Translations under genes and position numbers: made by a program
Shown: one piece after another, positions 47,601 through 58,042 of the stretch
How the letters are laid out: each line of letters begins with the position of its first letter
Numbering within the stretch: the first letter of the stretch is position 1
Origin: Halichondria panicea
Lineage: Eukaryota; Porifera; Demospongiae; Suberitida; Halichondriidae
DNA: 64,000 bases
Reading direction: 5' to 3'
NCBI RefSeq assembly: GCF_963675165.1
Contig: NC_087377.1
Span: 3,840,899 to 3,904,898 of the forward strand
The notes under the pieces: generated by a model
Told to the model about the DNA's origin: nothing
The model's database searches: none
The model's input: only the letters and a program-made list of their open reading frames with translations

Positions 47601-50600
47601 ACTATTCATGTTAGACCATCACAACAGCACACTCATCCTTCCTGGGTGAATTCAACTGAAGAATTTACATTTACTGGTACAGAAACATCCTATCAGCGAC
47701 CTTTCAATCGCTTTGACACTTTGATGCTTAGTAATCCGAATGATTTGACGGGAACTATCATTACATCCAACAAGCCATTGTCGGTTTTCAGTGGCACCTG
47801 TGGTACTAGTAATACTATGATTTATCTTGTGGAACAAGTTCCACCTCACCCAACGTACGGTGATCGTTTCCTTCTTGCCCCATTTGATTTGCAACCTAGA
47901 GTGTTGCCAAATTACTTGCCGATGAATATTGATATTTATCGAATAGGCTCTGTCAGTGATGAAGTATCTATACAAGTCAACTGCCCATGTGAGCCGATCC
48001 CTTTGTTCAGTAATAGAGTGCCCCTCTCAGGTTCTGGTAGCTCTTTTACTGCTATTATAAATCGAGGCCAATTCGTTGAATGTGCAGCACCAGTAAACAA
48101 TCGTACGTTTTGCAGCATTGAGTCGACACGTCCAGTTACAGTTATGAGTTATCACTTTGGCTTATTTCAAAATCGTCAGAATCTGCAAGATACCTTGCTA
48201 TCCTCTTGGTTGATGGTGTATACGCCACCTACTGAGTCCTATCTGACTCGGTACAGTCTTCCAAGTCTGCCAAATGATTTGTCCTTAAGCTATTTCCAGG
48301 AAAGTGAGCATGTGCTGATCACTCCGGGATTACTTGTCAACGGAAATGCATCGATAGTATCTGATTTGTATACTCCTATCAATTGCAGTGAATTATGTTC
48401 CGGACCATTCCTATGCGGACGAGGAGCTACTAGACTTATAGGCCTAAATGAAACAAATTCTGTTAAATCTTTACAATTTTCTGGTAACACACCATTCTGG
48501 GGATATGCATACGGTTTTTCTCCGGAACTTTCAATTGCTTACTCTCTACCGTTTGGGATGAGACCAATAGGATGTAAGTTCTATACCCAATAAATGTTAA
48601 TTTACTTCACTTCTTTCCTACAGTGGCCTGGATTGAAGCTCAAAACATTACTGTTCTAGAAAATGTGGATCTTGCGGGAATGGAGTTCATGATAACGAGA
48701 GGAGACCGTTCGGTAATGACAAGAGCTTTTGCTGTCACTAGAAATTTAACTGCAACAGAAGGTAAGAACAGATGAGTATTTACGAACATGTTGTGTTAGG
48801 GAAATCACAGCTTTTATATTTCAAATGCATGTTAACTTACCTGCAGGAAATGACTTCAATTCAACTCAAGGCACTACTGACAGTAGTAACTTGGTATGGA
48901 GAGCTGGTAATTCAGCTCCCAATGTTCGATTCACCGTGCCCATAATTAATGATGACATTCCGGAACCAAATGAAGTATTAGAGATTGAAATTCGATGTGA
49001 AGATAATGGAAACTGCTATATACCACAACAAATTTACACCATCACCATTATAGACGATCAAGGTACGTACAATAGCCGTCATAGTTGTTTGGTTCTGTGT
49101 GCTTAAAATCATCATGCAGCTTGTTGACTTAAGTGTGTGATTGAAGCCAGTAATTGCATGGCTCAATAATGCCGATGAATAGATGTTCAGCAATCACTTT
49201 TTATTGAGGCCAGGCATGATTACAACCCAGATTTAAACACTACGCCCTCGGCATTGGTTGTTTATAAGCCATAATTATACTTCGGTGCACATGAGCAACT
49301 GAGGTATACGGTATAGTGTGCTTGTGTGCTTGTGTGTGTGTGCATGTGTGTGCATGTAGACTGCTACAGCTGCTCAAGGATGAATCAAGTGCAAGTAAGA
49401 GGCTTCTAGTCATGTTTTCTTGGATTTTAATTCGTGGATGTGCATCGACTTATGCCTAGTTTTGCTTACTTGGAATGCCATTGCAGCCTATTCAGAGGAG
49501 CACGTAGCCAAACTTGTTTAATGAGTGTTGCTACTCTACTTAGTAGTTAGCTCTGCACTAGAACGCTAGCTATTGGTAGTTGCAAGAGTGATAAGAGAGC
49601 TAGTCTCGCGGACCCAAACCCTGAATAAGGGTCTGGCCAATTTCACCGTACAGAGTTGTGTTGACCGCGCCACAAATATCGTGGCGCTCTAAGTGGCTGA
49701 TAAGTGTTTGTAGTACGTTGTGAAACTGCACAGCTGCACTGCTAGCTAAAATAGATTTGATTATGTGGTTTCACACATGCGTCCTCCAACCACTAACCAC
49801 TTATCAATGCAAACAGCCACTTAGACCGCTGCACAAGTTAAAGTCTGTAGCTCATGTGTAATTTGCCAGACGATAATAATTATATCGGCTGGTCCACGAG
49901 ACTACTATAAGAGAGCTGCAAGGCTCTGCTGATGGCAGCCATTAATTTTAGACTTGAACTTTTGGCATCGATCGTTTTTAACAACAATCATGGTCAATCA
50001 TTACCCAGCAAATTAATTAATGCGATGTTCATCATGACTGTGTATAAAAGCTATTAGTAGCTTTAGCTTTGGCATCTCCACCGAGGCATCAGCACCCTCG
50101 GTGCTTTCATTACGAACATGTACTACCTTATTTTGACAAATGAAACTTGATCATCATTTTAGCCGTTTGTCGTGACTTGCGTCAAATTGAAATTGAGAAC
50201 GGTGATTCGAATTATAGCATGGAGGGACGGATTTTTGGTAGCTTTAGATATAGACCGAATGGAACTGTTGCAATGTACACTTGTAACGATGGATTCAAGC
50301 TGGATGGAAATGTCAATAGGACATGTGACACTGGAAATTGGACGGGCACGGTACCTGTGTGCGTAGAAGGTATATATATAAGGACTGAGTATTATGCATG
50401 CATGATACTTTATATCCCGTTGCTACGTTGTTGCCAAGTGCAATATAAAGCATATTGCACTGCTGAAAGTCATATTGCACTGACCGCAAAGTCATATTGC
50501 ACTGACCGCAAAACGCCCCTCTGGCAATTAGACAGACAATTAAATTAAAATTAAATTAATATGCATGAGAAATAACAAGTATCAAAGTATGTCCAGCCAT

Positions 50601-53600
50601 GCAGGAATGAATGTTCAGCACTGCTGGAGTTTCTTCTTGCAACCATGCAGGTTTTAAAATTGTCCAAGATTCATTTTGTGGAAGATTCTGTGTTCCTAGA
50701 TCGACCTAGTCCTCGACATCGTGATGCATGTCAATTCTGCTTCACCGTAGCACTAGAAGTGGCTCTTTTTGCTGGGGGCATGAGCTGTTTTGCAGCAGTG
50801 TAGAAGCGAGCTTTCTTGGCTTGGTTATGAGCGTAGACCAGCAGCTAATACCATGTATTCACTGAGTAGTGGGGTGGGGCTGTTTCTTTGCAGCAGTAAG
50901 TGGGGCGGCGCTGTTTTGCAGCACCAGAAGTGGGGTGGGGCTGTTTTGCAGATTTCAGTTGAAACTCCAACAATTTTGTGTCAAGCCATTTGTCGGTCAT
51001 GCCAATCTTATACGCTGCAGATACTGGCGTCTAGAAGAGAGAAGAGATGGAGCTGTGTCTAGAGTTGTCTCTGTCTTTTTTTGTGCTGTTTATATTGTGT
51101 TACTAGGACAGTGTTATGTTGCTATGCCCTCGGGATATAAACTAGTTATAACACGTGAACTCGGGCTGCATGGCATATATTGCACTCAGCCCTCGGGGCT
51201 GGCGCCCTCGTGCTTCAGTGCAATATGTGATGCAATTTGAGAAAACAGACCACTTGGCTTGGTCTAAAAAAGTTGAGATCTCTATGCATACTGATAGAGC
51301 AGAGAAATGCCTACACAATGCTATGCTTAGTCTGTACATACCTCATTCTATGACTAAGTTATAATCGTTTGAAGTTGGTTGCTATGAAATTGCATTATTG
51401 AAAAAACGCCATTCAAAGATGCCCTACTCCATTAGTAAGCCTATGTTTTGCGTTTTTTGACGAAGCACTGAGGTGAAAATAATTGGATTTAGAGCACCAG
51501 ACTTCACATAGAGATAGTAGAAAGGCTATAGATACTTGTAAGCTTATAAAACTAAATTCATCACTTTGCACTAAAGGTCACAAATTTGCCTCTAGCTCAA
51601 ATTGAAAATCTAAGCGAAGTGGTCTGTTTTCTCAGATTGCATCACATATATTCCATACATCCCTTGTGCCCGTGTTATAACTATAACATAATTATTATGT
51701 GCAGTCAGTAAAAATTGTGTACTCAGTAAAAATACTTGCGAGCATAAATTGAAGGATTTTGGGGTTTGCTCTGAGAGCATTATCCATGCGATTAGCATTC
51801 CTCTATATTGACAGTATCAGAAACTGAAATGTTTTTGAAAGTAAGCGCTGAGTATGCATAATTATGTGTGTGTAGTAGTAAAATAAATGCAGCATAAATT
51901 GAAGGATTTGACTAATTTTGCTCCGAGAAGATACTTATTATGTATGCAATTAACATTCCGAAATATTGTTTATTTTTTGCTAGCCCTTTGCCCTACCCTG
52001 TCTCAAATTGACAACGGTACTTTGATATTCAATTCGGATTCCCCGGATGGCTCTAGAACGAATGGAACTGTTGCACTTTACTCTTGTAGCGATGGGTTCA
52101 TGCTGGATGGATTGGACAATAGGACATGTTTCAATGGAGTTTGGAACGGCGAGGAGGACCCTATGTGCATAGCAAGTAAGCCATGGGTACATGTATATAT
52201 GGTACTGCATGTGTAGTCCATGCATGCATTGTAGCAGATGTAAACATTATCGGGCACATGTAGTAGCAGTACGTAGCCTTAACCTACATGACTCAAAATG
52301 ACTATTAATTAGACTGTATTCATTATCTCTCTACAAAAGACAGTGTTTTCATAATTATAGAGTATATATATATAGTGCTGTCAAGTTGTGGGTATACAAT
52401 ATCTAGTTTCTATAATTATACATTATAATGACATGAAATTGTTTATTTTGTAGTCTTTTGCTCTAACTTGTCTCAATTTGACAACGGTACTTTGATACGG
52501 TACGATATGGAGCTGTTGAATGGCACTAGACCAAATGGAACTGTTGCAAGGTACACTTGCATGGATATGGATAGATTCATGCTGGTTGGAGATGCCAATA
52601 GGACATGTGACACTGGAAATTGGACAGGCACGGCACCTGTGTGCATAAAAAGTAAGTTGATGTAGTCCAGTAGAATATCAGATGGCAACATTATCAGGTA
52701 TAGTACTGATTCAAACTGACTGTGGACACTGGGCACCCTTGAGACAGTGCAGCTTGGCCAGAATAGCGAGGTGGCCGCATTTCAAAAATAGCCGCGGCTA
52801 AAAATGACCCTACCTCGACTAATTTTGCGATTATGCCTCGAGAAAAATGAATCATTATGCTCTCTATTTAAATTTAATCCATTTTTATCTGCCAAACCAT
52901 ACCCAAAACGTCATATCTGGCAGTAATAAACGTACTATAGGGATAGTTTTGCTCTAAACTAGCAATCCGTGCCAAACTAAATGGCCTTTATATCGAGTAC
53001 TCTAGAGACTGGAATAGCGAGATTCTACTGTATTGGAGCACTAAACTTAGTATCTTGCAAAAGACAGTGTTTTTATAAAATATTACTTCAGGTTTTCGGC
53101 ATTCTCTCACTACAAAATTAACGAATATTAGCGATTTCAATGTGAATTATAAAAACTTTTATTTTTGTAGCATTTTGCCCTGACGACTTGCCTGAAGACA
53201 TTGACAATGGTGCTTTGCAGGGGTACGAACCGGGTCCTTTAAATGGCACTAGACTGAATGGAACTGTTGCAACGTACACTTGTAACTTTGGATATAGCCT
53301 GTTAGGAGATGTCACTAGGACATGTGACACTGGAAATTGGACGAGCAATGCACCATTGTGCACACTAAGTAAGTCGAGTATGTGCACACATACATGGAAT
53401 CATGCAGATGTTTAACATTGTCGGCTAGTAGTCTGGTCAACATACAATATGGAAACTGTATTAACTCTACAAAGAATAATGCTTTCACAGCTAGAGTATT
53501 ATAATGCAGGTTTTGATCACTATTTCTTGAATGTTTTCAAATGGTTTGTTTTTCAGACGTTCCCACTATAATGTGTATATTTTCTCATTGTTGACATTCG

Positions 53601-56600
53601 TAGTTACCTGCATGATCATTTCCTCCCATGTTTAGGCTTGGGTTCGATAATTGCGATCTACAGTGTGAGTGTTCTTACTTGTCTGGTGATAAGTTGCAGT
53701 CCCTGTATATGTGTTTGTGTATGTTACGCAAGGTTAAGACGCTACAAAAAAAAGAGGCCGAGAGTGTCTACTATAAGGTGAGGACTTTATGATGGTTGAG
53801 CTGCTAGTGCCTCAACAGTCTCTGCAGTACGTATTTGAAGATGCTGTAGATATAATTATCGTATGTGTTAATTGTATAATTATTGTACGTGTTGAGTTGA
53901 TAAATCTCTCTCTCTCTTATAGAATACGGAAGCTATCTGATCGGAGCAATCTTATGGGTAAGCACTATAATAATTATACCGTGCATACAAATTTCAACAC
54001 ATTTTGCAGATTATCAAATGCGAGAGATTGTAAAGTATGTTCCAGAATCAATGAGAATTCCCAGCTCCAATCTCAAACTGCACGATGCAGTCGGTCAAGG
54101 TGACTTAATAAATTACTTCCAAGTATATAGCAGTTTAATTACGTTGGTTTGTTCCAACTATTCCAGGAGCCTTTGGGATTGTGTACAAAGGACTACTAAT
54201 GGACTGGAACAATGTTTCTATTAGGGGTGTGGCTTTGAAGACACTGAAAGGTAACACTTTCATTACCAAAAAGAAATATTATACCTTTGGAATTCCATTA
54301 GTTCTATCTCGGTTAATTCCTTATTGGGTGAATGAGGTACACACAAGTTGTCAGTTTTCCTATAGTGATTATACCTTTCTCTCCAGGTCTGTTCACTCTG
54401 AGTGACGTACAGAGCATGGTGAGTGAGATCACTAAGATGCAAGAGTTCCACCACCCTCACGTTATGTCCCTGATTGGGGTGTGTCTCGACGCTGGACCCG
54501 GTGTTTCCATGGTGATGCCGTATATGACCAATGGGAGTCTACTAGACTACTTGAAGAAAGAGAGGTCAACCCTAGAGTTGGCCAAGGGAGAGGATTCTGA
54601 AAAGGCAATCAATTTGATTTCCATGCCAAAAACAAAATTCAGGCCAATGAAGTGTTGCACATGCATGCAGTTGAAACCTGTTTATAATCATTGTTATATA
54701 ATACAGCCATGTTAATAACTTATAGGCCCCAATAATTATAGCATGTGTTTGGACCTGCATGTGTTAACTTTCCACCTCTTTATTACAGCCACTATATAGC
54801 TGTTGGTCTGCCCAAGAGATACCGCTATTCTCTGTATATAATTATACTGTTTTGTGTTTCGCTATTTCGGTATAGCTGCATGCATGCATGGATCGATAAC
54901 TTGAGTTTACAACTGTAGTTCTTTGAACGGCCTATCGAATGGAATTTACAATACAATAGTGCCAAGTTATCTCGTATACCTTTGTATACATAGGTGTTAG
55001 CTGCGAGGAAGCTGTTGTTGAAGATGTGTCATCAGATAGCTCTTGGAATGGTATATCTTGCTCAACACAAGTTCATCCATCGAGACCTGGCTGCCAGGAA
55101 CTGCATGTAAGCCAGTAAATTGGTTTGTCTGGTCTTACGTGCTGAATGCGTGCATTCAGCAAATGTTCATTGCTCATACATTCTCGTACGTAGGTAAATT
55201 AATGACTTGCTCTTACTGGTGTTAATCATAACGTATGTAGGTTGGACTCTAACGGTGACCTCAAAGTTGGTGATTTTGGTCTGGCCGAGGATACGTATGC
55301 GCAAGGATACTTTAGACAGAATGAAGCTGAGGGAGTCAAACTGCCGTACAAATGGATGGCAATGGAGAGTCTAAATGATGCTATCTTCTGCGAGAAGACA
55401 GACGTGGTATGTTGCTATTAGTACATTGCTCTGAACAGGTAACATTTTGTTGCTCTATAGATTTCAGTTTGTGCTCTTGAATTGAATCGATATTACGACT
55501 GGTGACATACTGTTTTGCGGGTATTAATTTCGGCTAATACTTTCTAATGAGAGTAAAATCACACTCGCAGATAATTGAAAAATGCAATGAATCTTTAAAA
55601 CCACTTGCAAGTAATTATAAACGCTATGCATTTCGCAACTTGAGCAGAATTTGGAAAAGATATTGTGCTTTCAAAGTGTTATAAATTTTGTTTGACATTA
55701 CGACTATAATTATAAGCCTTGTCCATTATCTTACCAATAATGCAGTGGTCATATGGTGTGACTGTGTGGGAGGTCTTCAGTAGTGGCCGGACCCCCTACC
55801 CTGGAGTGGACCCAATGTCCCTAGTGGCTCTACTCAGAGAGGGCAAGAGATTGGAACCTCCCCAGAATATTGCCTGCTCCACAGAGATGTAAACACATGC
55901 ACATTAAACGGCAAACTCATTTATTATACACTTACAAAAACTACAGTGTCTCGCTGATGACCAGATGTTGGTACGAAGATTATGAGGAGAGGCCATGCTT
56001 CGATGAGCTAGCAGCCGAGTTAGAGAAAGTTCTGAGCACCATGGTGGGCTACGTGGAACTGAACATGGAGCTAGTCGCCATCACTGAGGATGAACACAGT
56101 AAGCAACAAGATGCTCATAGAGCATTCACCCCGTGCAGGGGCGGATCCAGGTATCTTGATAGGGTGGAGCTAAGAAGTCACCAAAATATTTACTAAAAAA
56201 AAGCCGCCTTAACTATTCTGCAGCAAATCACAATGTTTTTCCTCATTAATAATAATTGTTCATGCTCAGTAATAAACTGGGTGTGGCCATGATAATGTAA
56301 CCGTAGCTACGTGCTATCCAGTGCGTTAATACTAGCTATACTCTAATAGTTCTATAGGAAACATCGTATTGAATGCACTTCTGCATCGTTGTGTTTTATA
56401 GACACTTCAAGCAGATACTGTTTTCAATTTGTCTTAGAGTCAGCTCCTGATTGTTTGTGTTAATGAGCGTATTATGTTTTATGTAATGATCTCTTATTTT
56501 GTTTCTCTGCAGAATATGATCACGTCCTCTCGCCCGAAGAACAGAGGAAAATTGCAGAGACCGCTACTGAAGAAGTTGTCATAGAAAAAAATGCTGCGTA

Positions 56601-56829
56601 CGGGTTAAGATCTGAAGACCAGTTACAAGCTAGACAATTAACCATGGAGACCAAGCTTGCGTACGAGCTAAGAAGGGAAAGCGAACTACCGAAAAATCCC
56701 GCTGAACAAGTTACTGAATCAGATGACTATTTCAACAGTGACCCACACTCTCCACTGCTAGAGCCCGTCGACACCACAGGATATGCTAGCGTACCGCACA
56801 GACGATCGTCATCTTCATCATTCAGTTAG
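41470..56829 (+). CDS. Receptor tyrosine kinase gene 4: signal / IgGFc-binding / Calx-beta / 4 Sushi / TM / kinase
   Basis: Exons: 41470-41665, 47065-48573, 48624-48761, 48847-49062, 50163-50369, 51984-52175, 52454-52651, 53171-53368, 53636-53777, 53923-53957, 54010-54099, 54167-54250, 54387-54604, 54994-55106, 55241-55406, 55746-55888, 55947-56098, 56513-56829. They total 4,314 nt, 1,438 codons with the stop. Approximate residues: leader 1-65, IgGFc 66-568, Calx-beta 569-686, Sushi 687-951, TM exon 952-998, kinase about 1036-1332, tail 1333-1437. The transmembrane exon ([17 protein letters not shown], then Cys-rich, then [11 protein letters not shown]) differs from genes 1 and 2. The kinase keeps [22 protein letters not shown] and DFG. 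The donor at 54,605 is GC rather than GT, which could lower expression of the full kinase. The tail has NAAYGL and TTGYASV. Confidence 0.92.
42700..43372 (-). pseudogene. Tc1/mariner transposase relic
   Basis: The minus strand from 43,360 reads [19 protein letters not shown], then [36 protein letters not shown] and NNELS, the helix-turn-helix DNA-binding half of Tc1-like transposases. Further on, near 42,890-42,950, [21 protein letters not shown] carries the FTDE motif around a catalytic Asp, soon followed by stops. The rest of the DDE domain is missing, so the copy is dead. Confidence 0.85.
43530..43829. mobile_element. 300-bp MITE with perfect 9-bp target duplication
   Basis: The ends are TAGCCTCGAGACTAGCCG and CGGCTGGTCTTGAGGCTA. 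AATTTAGAC is at 43,521-43,529 and again at 43,830-43,838. The same sequence in intron 1 of gene 2 near 23,700 (GGGCAAATTTAGACAATG) is uninterrupted. The sister copy is at 8,756-9,052. Confidence 0.92.
44721..45864. repeat. 1.14-kb near-perfect palindrome, arms about 545 bp
   Basis: The ends are ATATACAGCGGTTTTCAG and CTGAAAACCGCTGTATAT. The arms remain paired inward to GGTACTTCCGCTCTAG and CTAGAGCGGAAGTACC (about 45,269 and 45,305). The 35-bp spacer is GTACAGCGGTTTTCAGAG followed by TTCTTGCATTTGCAATGT, a copy of the element's own terminus. TA or TATA flanks suggest a Tc1/mariner-type foldback element. It lies in intron 1 of gene 4. Confidence 0.92.
46164..46600. mobile_element. 437-bp hAT-like MITE with 8-bp target duplication and GAAATCTCT repeats
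   Basis: The ends CCGAGGGGTCCGACACT and AGTGTCGGACCCCTCGG are perfect inverted repeats. ATCTAGCT is at 46,156-46,163 and 46,601-46,608, close to the hAT target consensus. The interior holds two clusters of GAAATCTCT/GAAATCTTT units (about 46,200-46,270 and 46,500-46,566). Confidence 0.9.
47065..48573 (+). CDS. Gene 4 exon: IgGFc-binding N-terminal domain
   Basis: The 1,509-nt exon, 503 codons, is the longest of the three copies. It keeps [28 protein letters not shown] and the closing PFGMRPIG, but differs more from genes 1 and 2 than they do from each other, including extra residues around 47,880-47,935. Phase 1 at both ends. Confidence 0.9.
50163..53368 (+). CDS. Gene 4 exons 50163-50369, 51984-52175, 52454-52651, 53171-53368: four Sushi domains
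   Basis: All four carry NGTVA.YTC/YSC-type cores and end in a Trp and P(V/M/L)C. Exons 2 and 3 start with near-identical QIDNGTL/QFDNGTL sequence, which suggests recent exon duplication. The fourth ([19 protein letters not shown]) is the one kept in gene 3. The intron before exon 2 contains the dispersed repeat and nested MITE. Confidence 0.9.
50409..51692 (+). repeat. Dispersed repeat copy B, split by a nested MITE
   Basis: The same 867-bp sequence as 18,707-19,573 but on the other strand, inside the intron between Sushi 1 and Sushi 2 of gene 4. The homology breaks at 51,226 and resumes at 51,646, exactly where the 419-bp ATAT element sits. The open frames within (for example 50,790-51,062) are not supported as genes. 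Confidence 0.87.
51227..51645. mobile_element. 419-bp MITE with ATAT target duplication, copy 2, nested
   Basis: The ends are GTGATGCAATTTGAGAAAAC and GTTTTCTCAGATTGCATCAC. ATAT lies on each side (51,223-51,226 and 51,646-51,649). Removing it and one ATAT restores the CAGTGCAATATATTCC seen in copy A of the host repeat. The interior (TGCCTACACAATG) matches the copy at 40,955-41,372 in inverted order. Confidence 0.92.
53636..53777 (+). CDS. Gene 4 transmembrane exon
   Basis: A short stalkless exon: [19 protein letters not shown], then [13 protein letters not shown] and the basic [11 protein letters not shown]. The Cys cluster at the membrane face could be palmitoylated (inference). The exon is shared with gene 3 (35,949-36,090). 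Confidence 0.88.
54167..56098 (+). CDS. Gene 4 kinase catalytic exons
   Basis: Exons 54167-54250, 54387-54604, 54994-55106, 55241-55406, 55746-55888, 55947-56098. [33 protein letters not shown] and [20 protein letters not shown] are intact. The 54,604 junction has AAG|GCAATC. The following acceptor ACATAG|GTG is normal. Gene 3 has GTAATT at the same donor. Confidence 0.9.
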
Positions 56830-57205
56830 CTAGGGTTTTATTTTATAAGCAAACTTCCTAAGCTTACCCTGTCAACTTTATAGTCTATAGTTGGTCCTAT
56901 AGATTTACTCATTGCAGTGTGCTGAGTGTGCTAAGTGTAAAATTGTATAATTCTCCCTCAAATTAATTTTTGTAAGTGTTTTATTGCCACTGATTTATTT
57001 CCAGCCCCACCCCTCTTTTTGCACGCATGCGCGTTGGCTTACACACGTGGTTGTTATAATTCTACAATGTAAGAGGAGACTGGAGAGGCTAATTTTAGTC
57101 ATCAATGTCGGTTATGGCGACTGCTGGCGAAGACAGAAACAGTGCCAGTGTATGGAACGCTGTTTGCGACAAAATTCAGACAGAATTAATTGGCGTGTGC
57201 ATCCA
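56830..57205. other. 3' flank of gene 4 and CpG/NRF1-like motif region
   Basis: After the stop there is no reading frame of note. At about 57,020 GCACGCATGCGCGTTGG (an NRF1-like palindrome) precedes a 39-codon frame starting ATGTCGGTTATGGCGAC at 57,105. The same motif type sits before the HECT gene at about 57,998. Whether this small frame is a first exon is unknown. Confidence 0.4.
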
Positions 57206-57460
57206 AAATAAAATCGATTTTTGAAGATCGATTTCTAATAATCGATTTTTGGCAGTTGATATTCGATTTACACGTGAACGATCTTTGACAAATTCGATTA
57301 TTGATATATCTGCTAATGGACTTTGATAAACGAAATTCGATTTTTGCTAATCGATTTTTAGACTATGAAAATCGATTTATGAAAATCGATTATTGAAATT
57401 CAATAATTGATTTTTGATAATCGATTTTTGAAAATCGATTACAAAAATCGCAATTGATTG
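57206..57460. repeat. ATCGAT-rich degenerate repeat
   Basis: At least eight ATCGAT and several ATTCGATT cores, mostly as AATCGATTTTTG or AAAATCGATT, occur in about 250 bp with irregular spacing. The pattern reads nearly alike on both strands. Confidence 0.85.
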
Positions 57461-57726
57461 ATACTAGCCTCGAATCCAGGCCGATTAAAATGGATTCAAG
57501 GCTACAGTTAGGCCGCCCTTGAAACTCAGAACATGCACAAACTCCTTCTCCGCGGCCTGGAATCAAAGCTTGGCTTGGTTAGCTATCTCACATGATAGAC
57601 TATAACGCAAAAGCGAAACATTATTGTTTTTTGGAACCATTAAAAAGAAGGGCCATAAGTCACAGTAAAAATCATTAATTTTAGAACTGTTCAGTTGATG
57701 CTTATGGAGCGCCAAAGTGGACAAAA

Positions 57727-57967
57727 ATATCGACAATTGATAGGCCAAGATCGTGAGTACATAAATCGATCCAAAAGTGGGCGCGGTCATACATTTTTGA
57801 TGATCGAAAAATATCGACAATGGATAGGCCAAGATCGTTAGTACATAATCGATCCAAAAGTGGGCGCGGTCATACATATTTGATGATCGAAAAATATCGA
57901 CGATGGATAGGCCAAGATCGTTAGTACATAATAATCGATCCAAAAGTGGGCGCGGCCATACATTTTT
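57727..57967. repeat. Minisatellite, three units of 83-84 bp
   Basis: Each unit runs ATATCGAC(A/G)ATGGATAGGCC, AAGATCGTTAGTACATAA, TCGATCCAAAAGTGGGCGCGG and TCATACATTTTTGATGATCG. Units start at 57,727, 57,811 and 57,894. The minus strand is open across all three by chance. It lies about 75 bp before the HECT gene start and may belong to the same element. Confidence 0.9.
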
Positions 57968-58042
57968 GCTGCGGTGGCGCTGGGGTGATTATTACTGGCG
58001 CATGCGTGTTAGCAAATGACCACGTGTTGTGTAGCAAGTAAT

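Noticed and set aside
50790..51240. Open frames of 90-123 codons in the dispersed repeat ([17 protein letters not shown] and similar)
   Set aside because: They come from GGGGTGGGGCTGTTTTGCAG repeat units, overlap in two frames, and are not conserved as protein in the other copy (18,913-19,110).
57105..57224. 39-codon frame starting ATGTCGGTTATGGCGACTGC
   Set aside because: It has a plausible CpG/NRF1-like upstream motif, but no clear donor or downstream exon; not called as a gene.
57563..57943. 126-codon minus-strand frame across the minisatellite
   Set aside because: It is the translation of three tandem DNA units whose length happens to keep frame; the amino-acid repeat matches no known domain.
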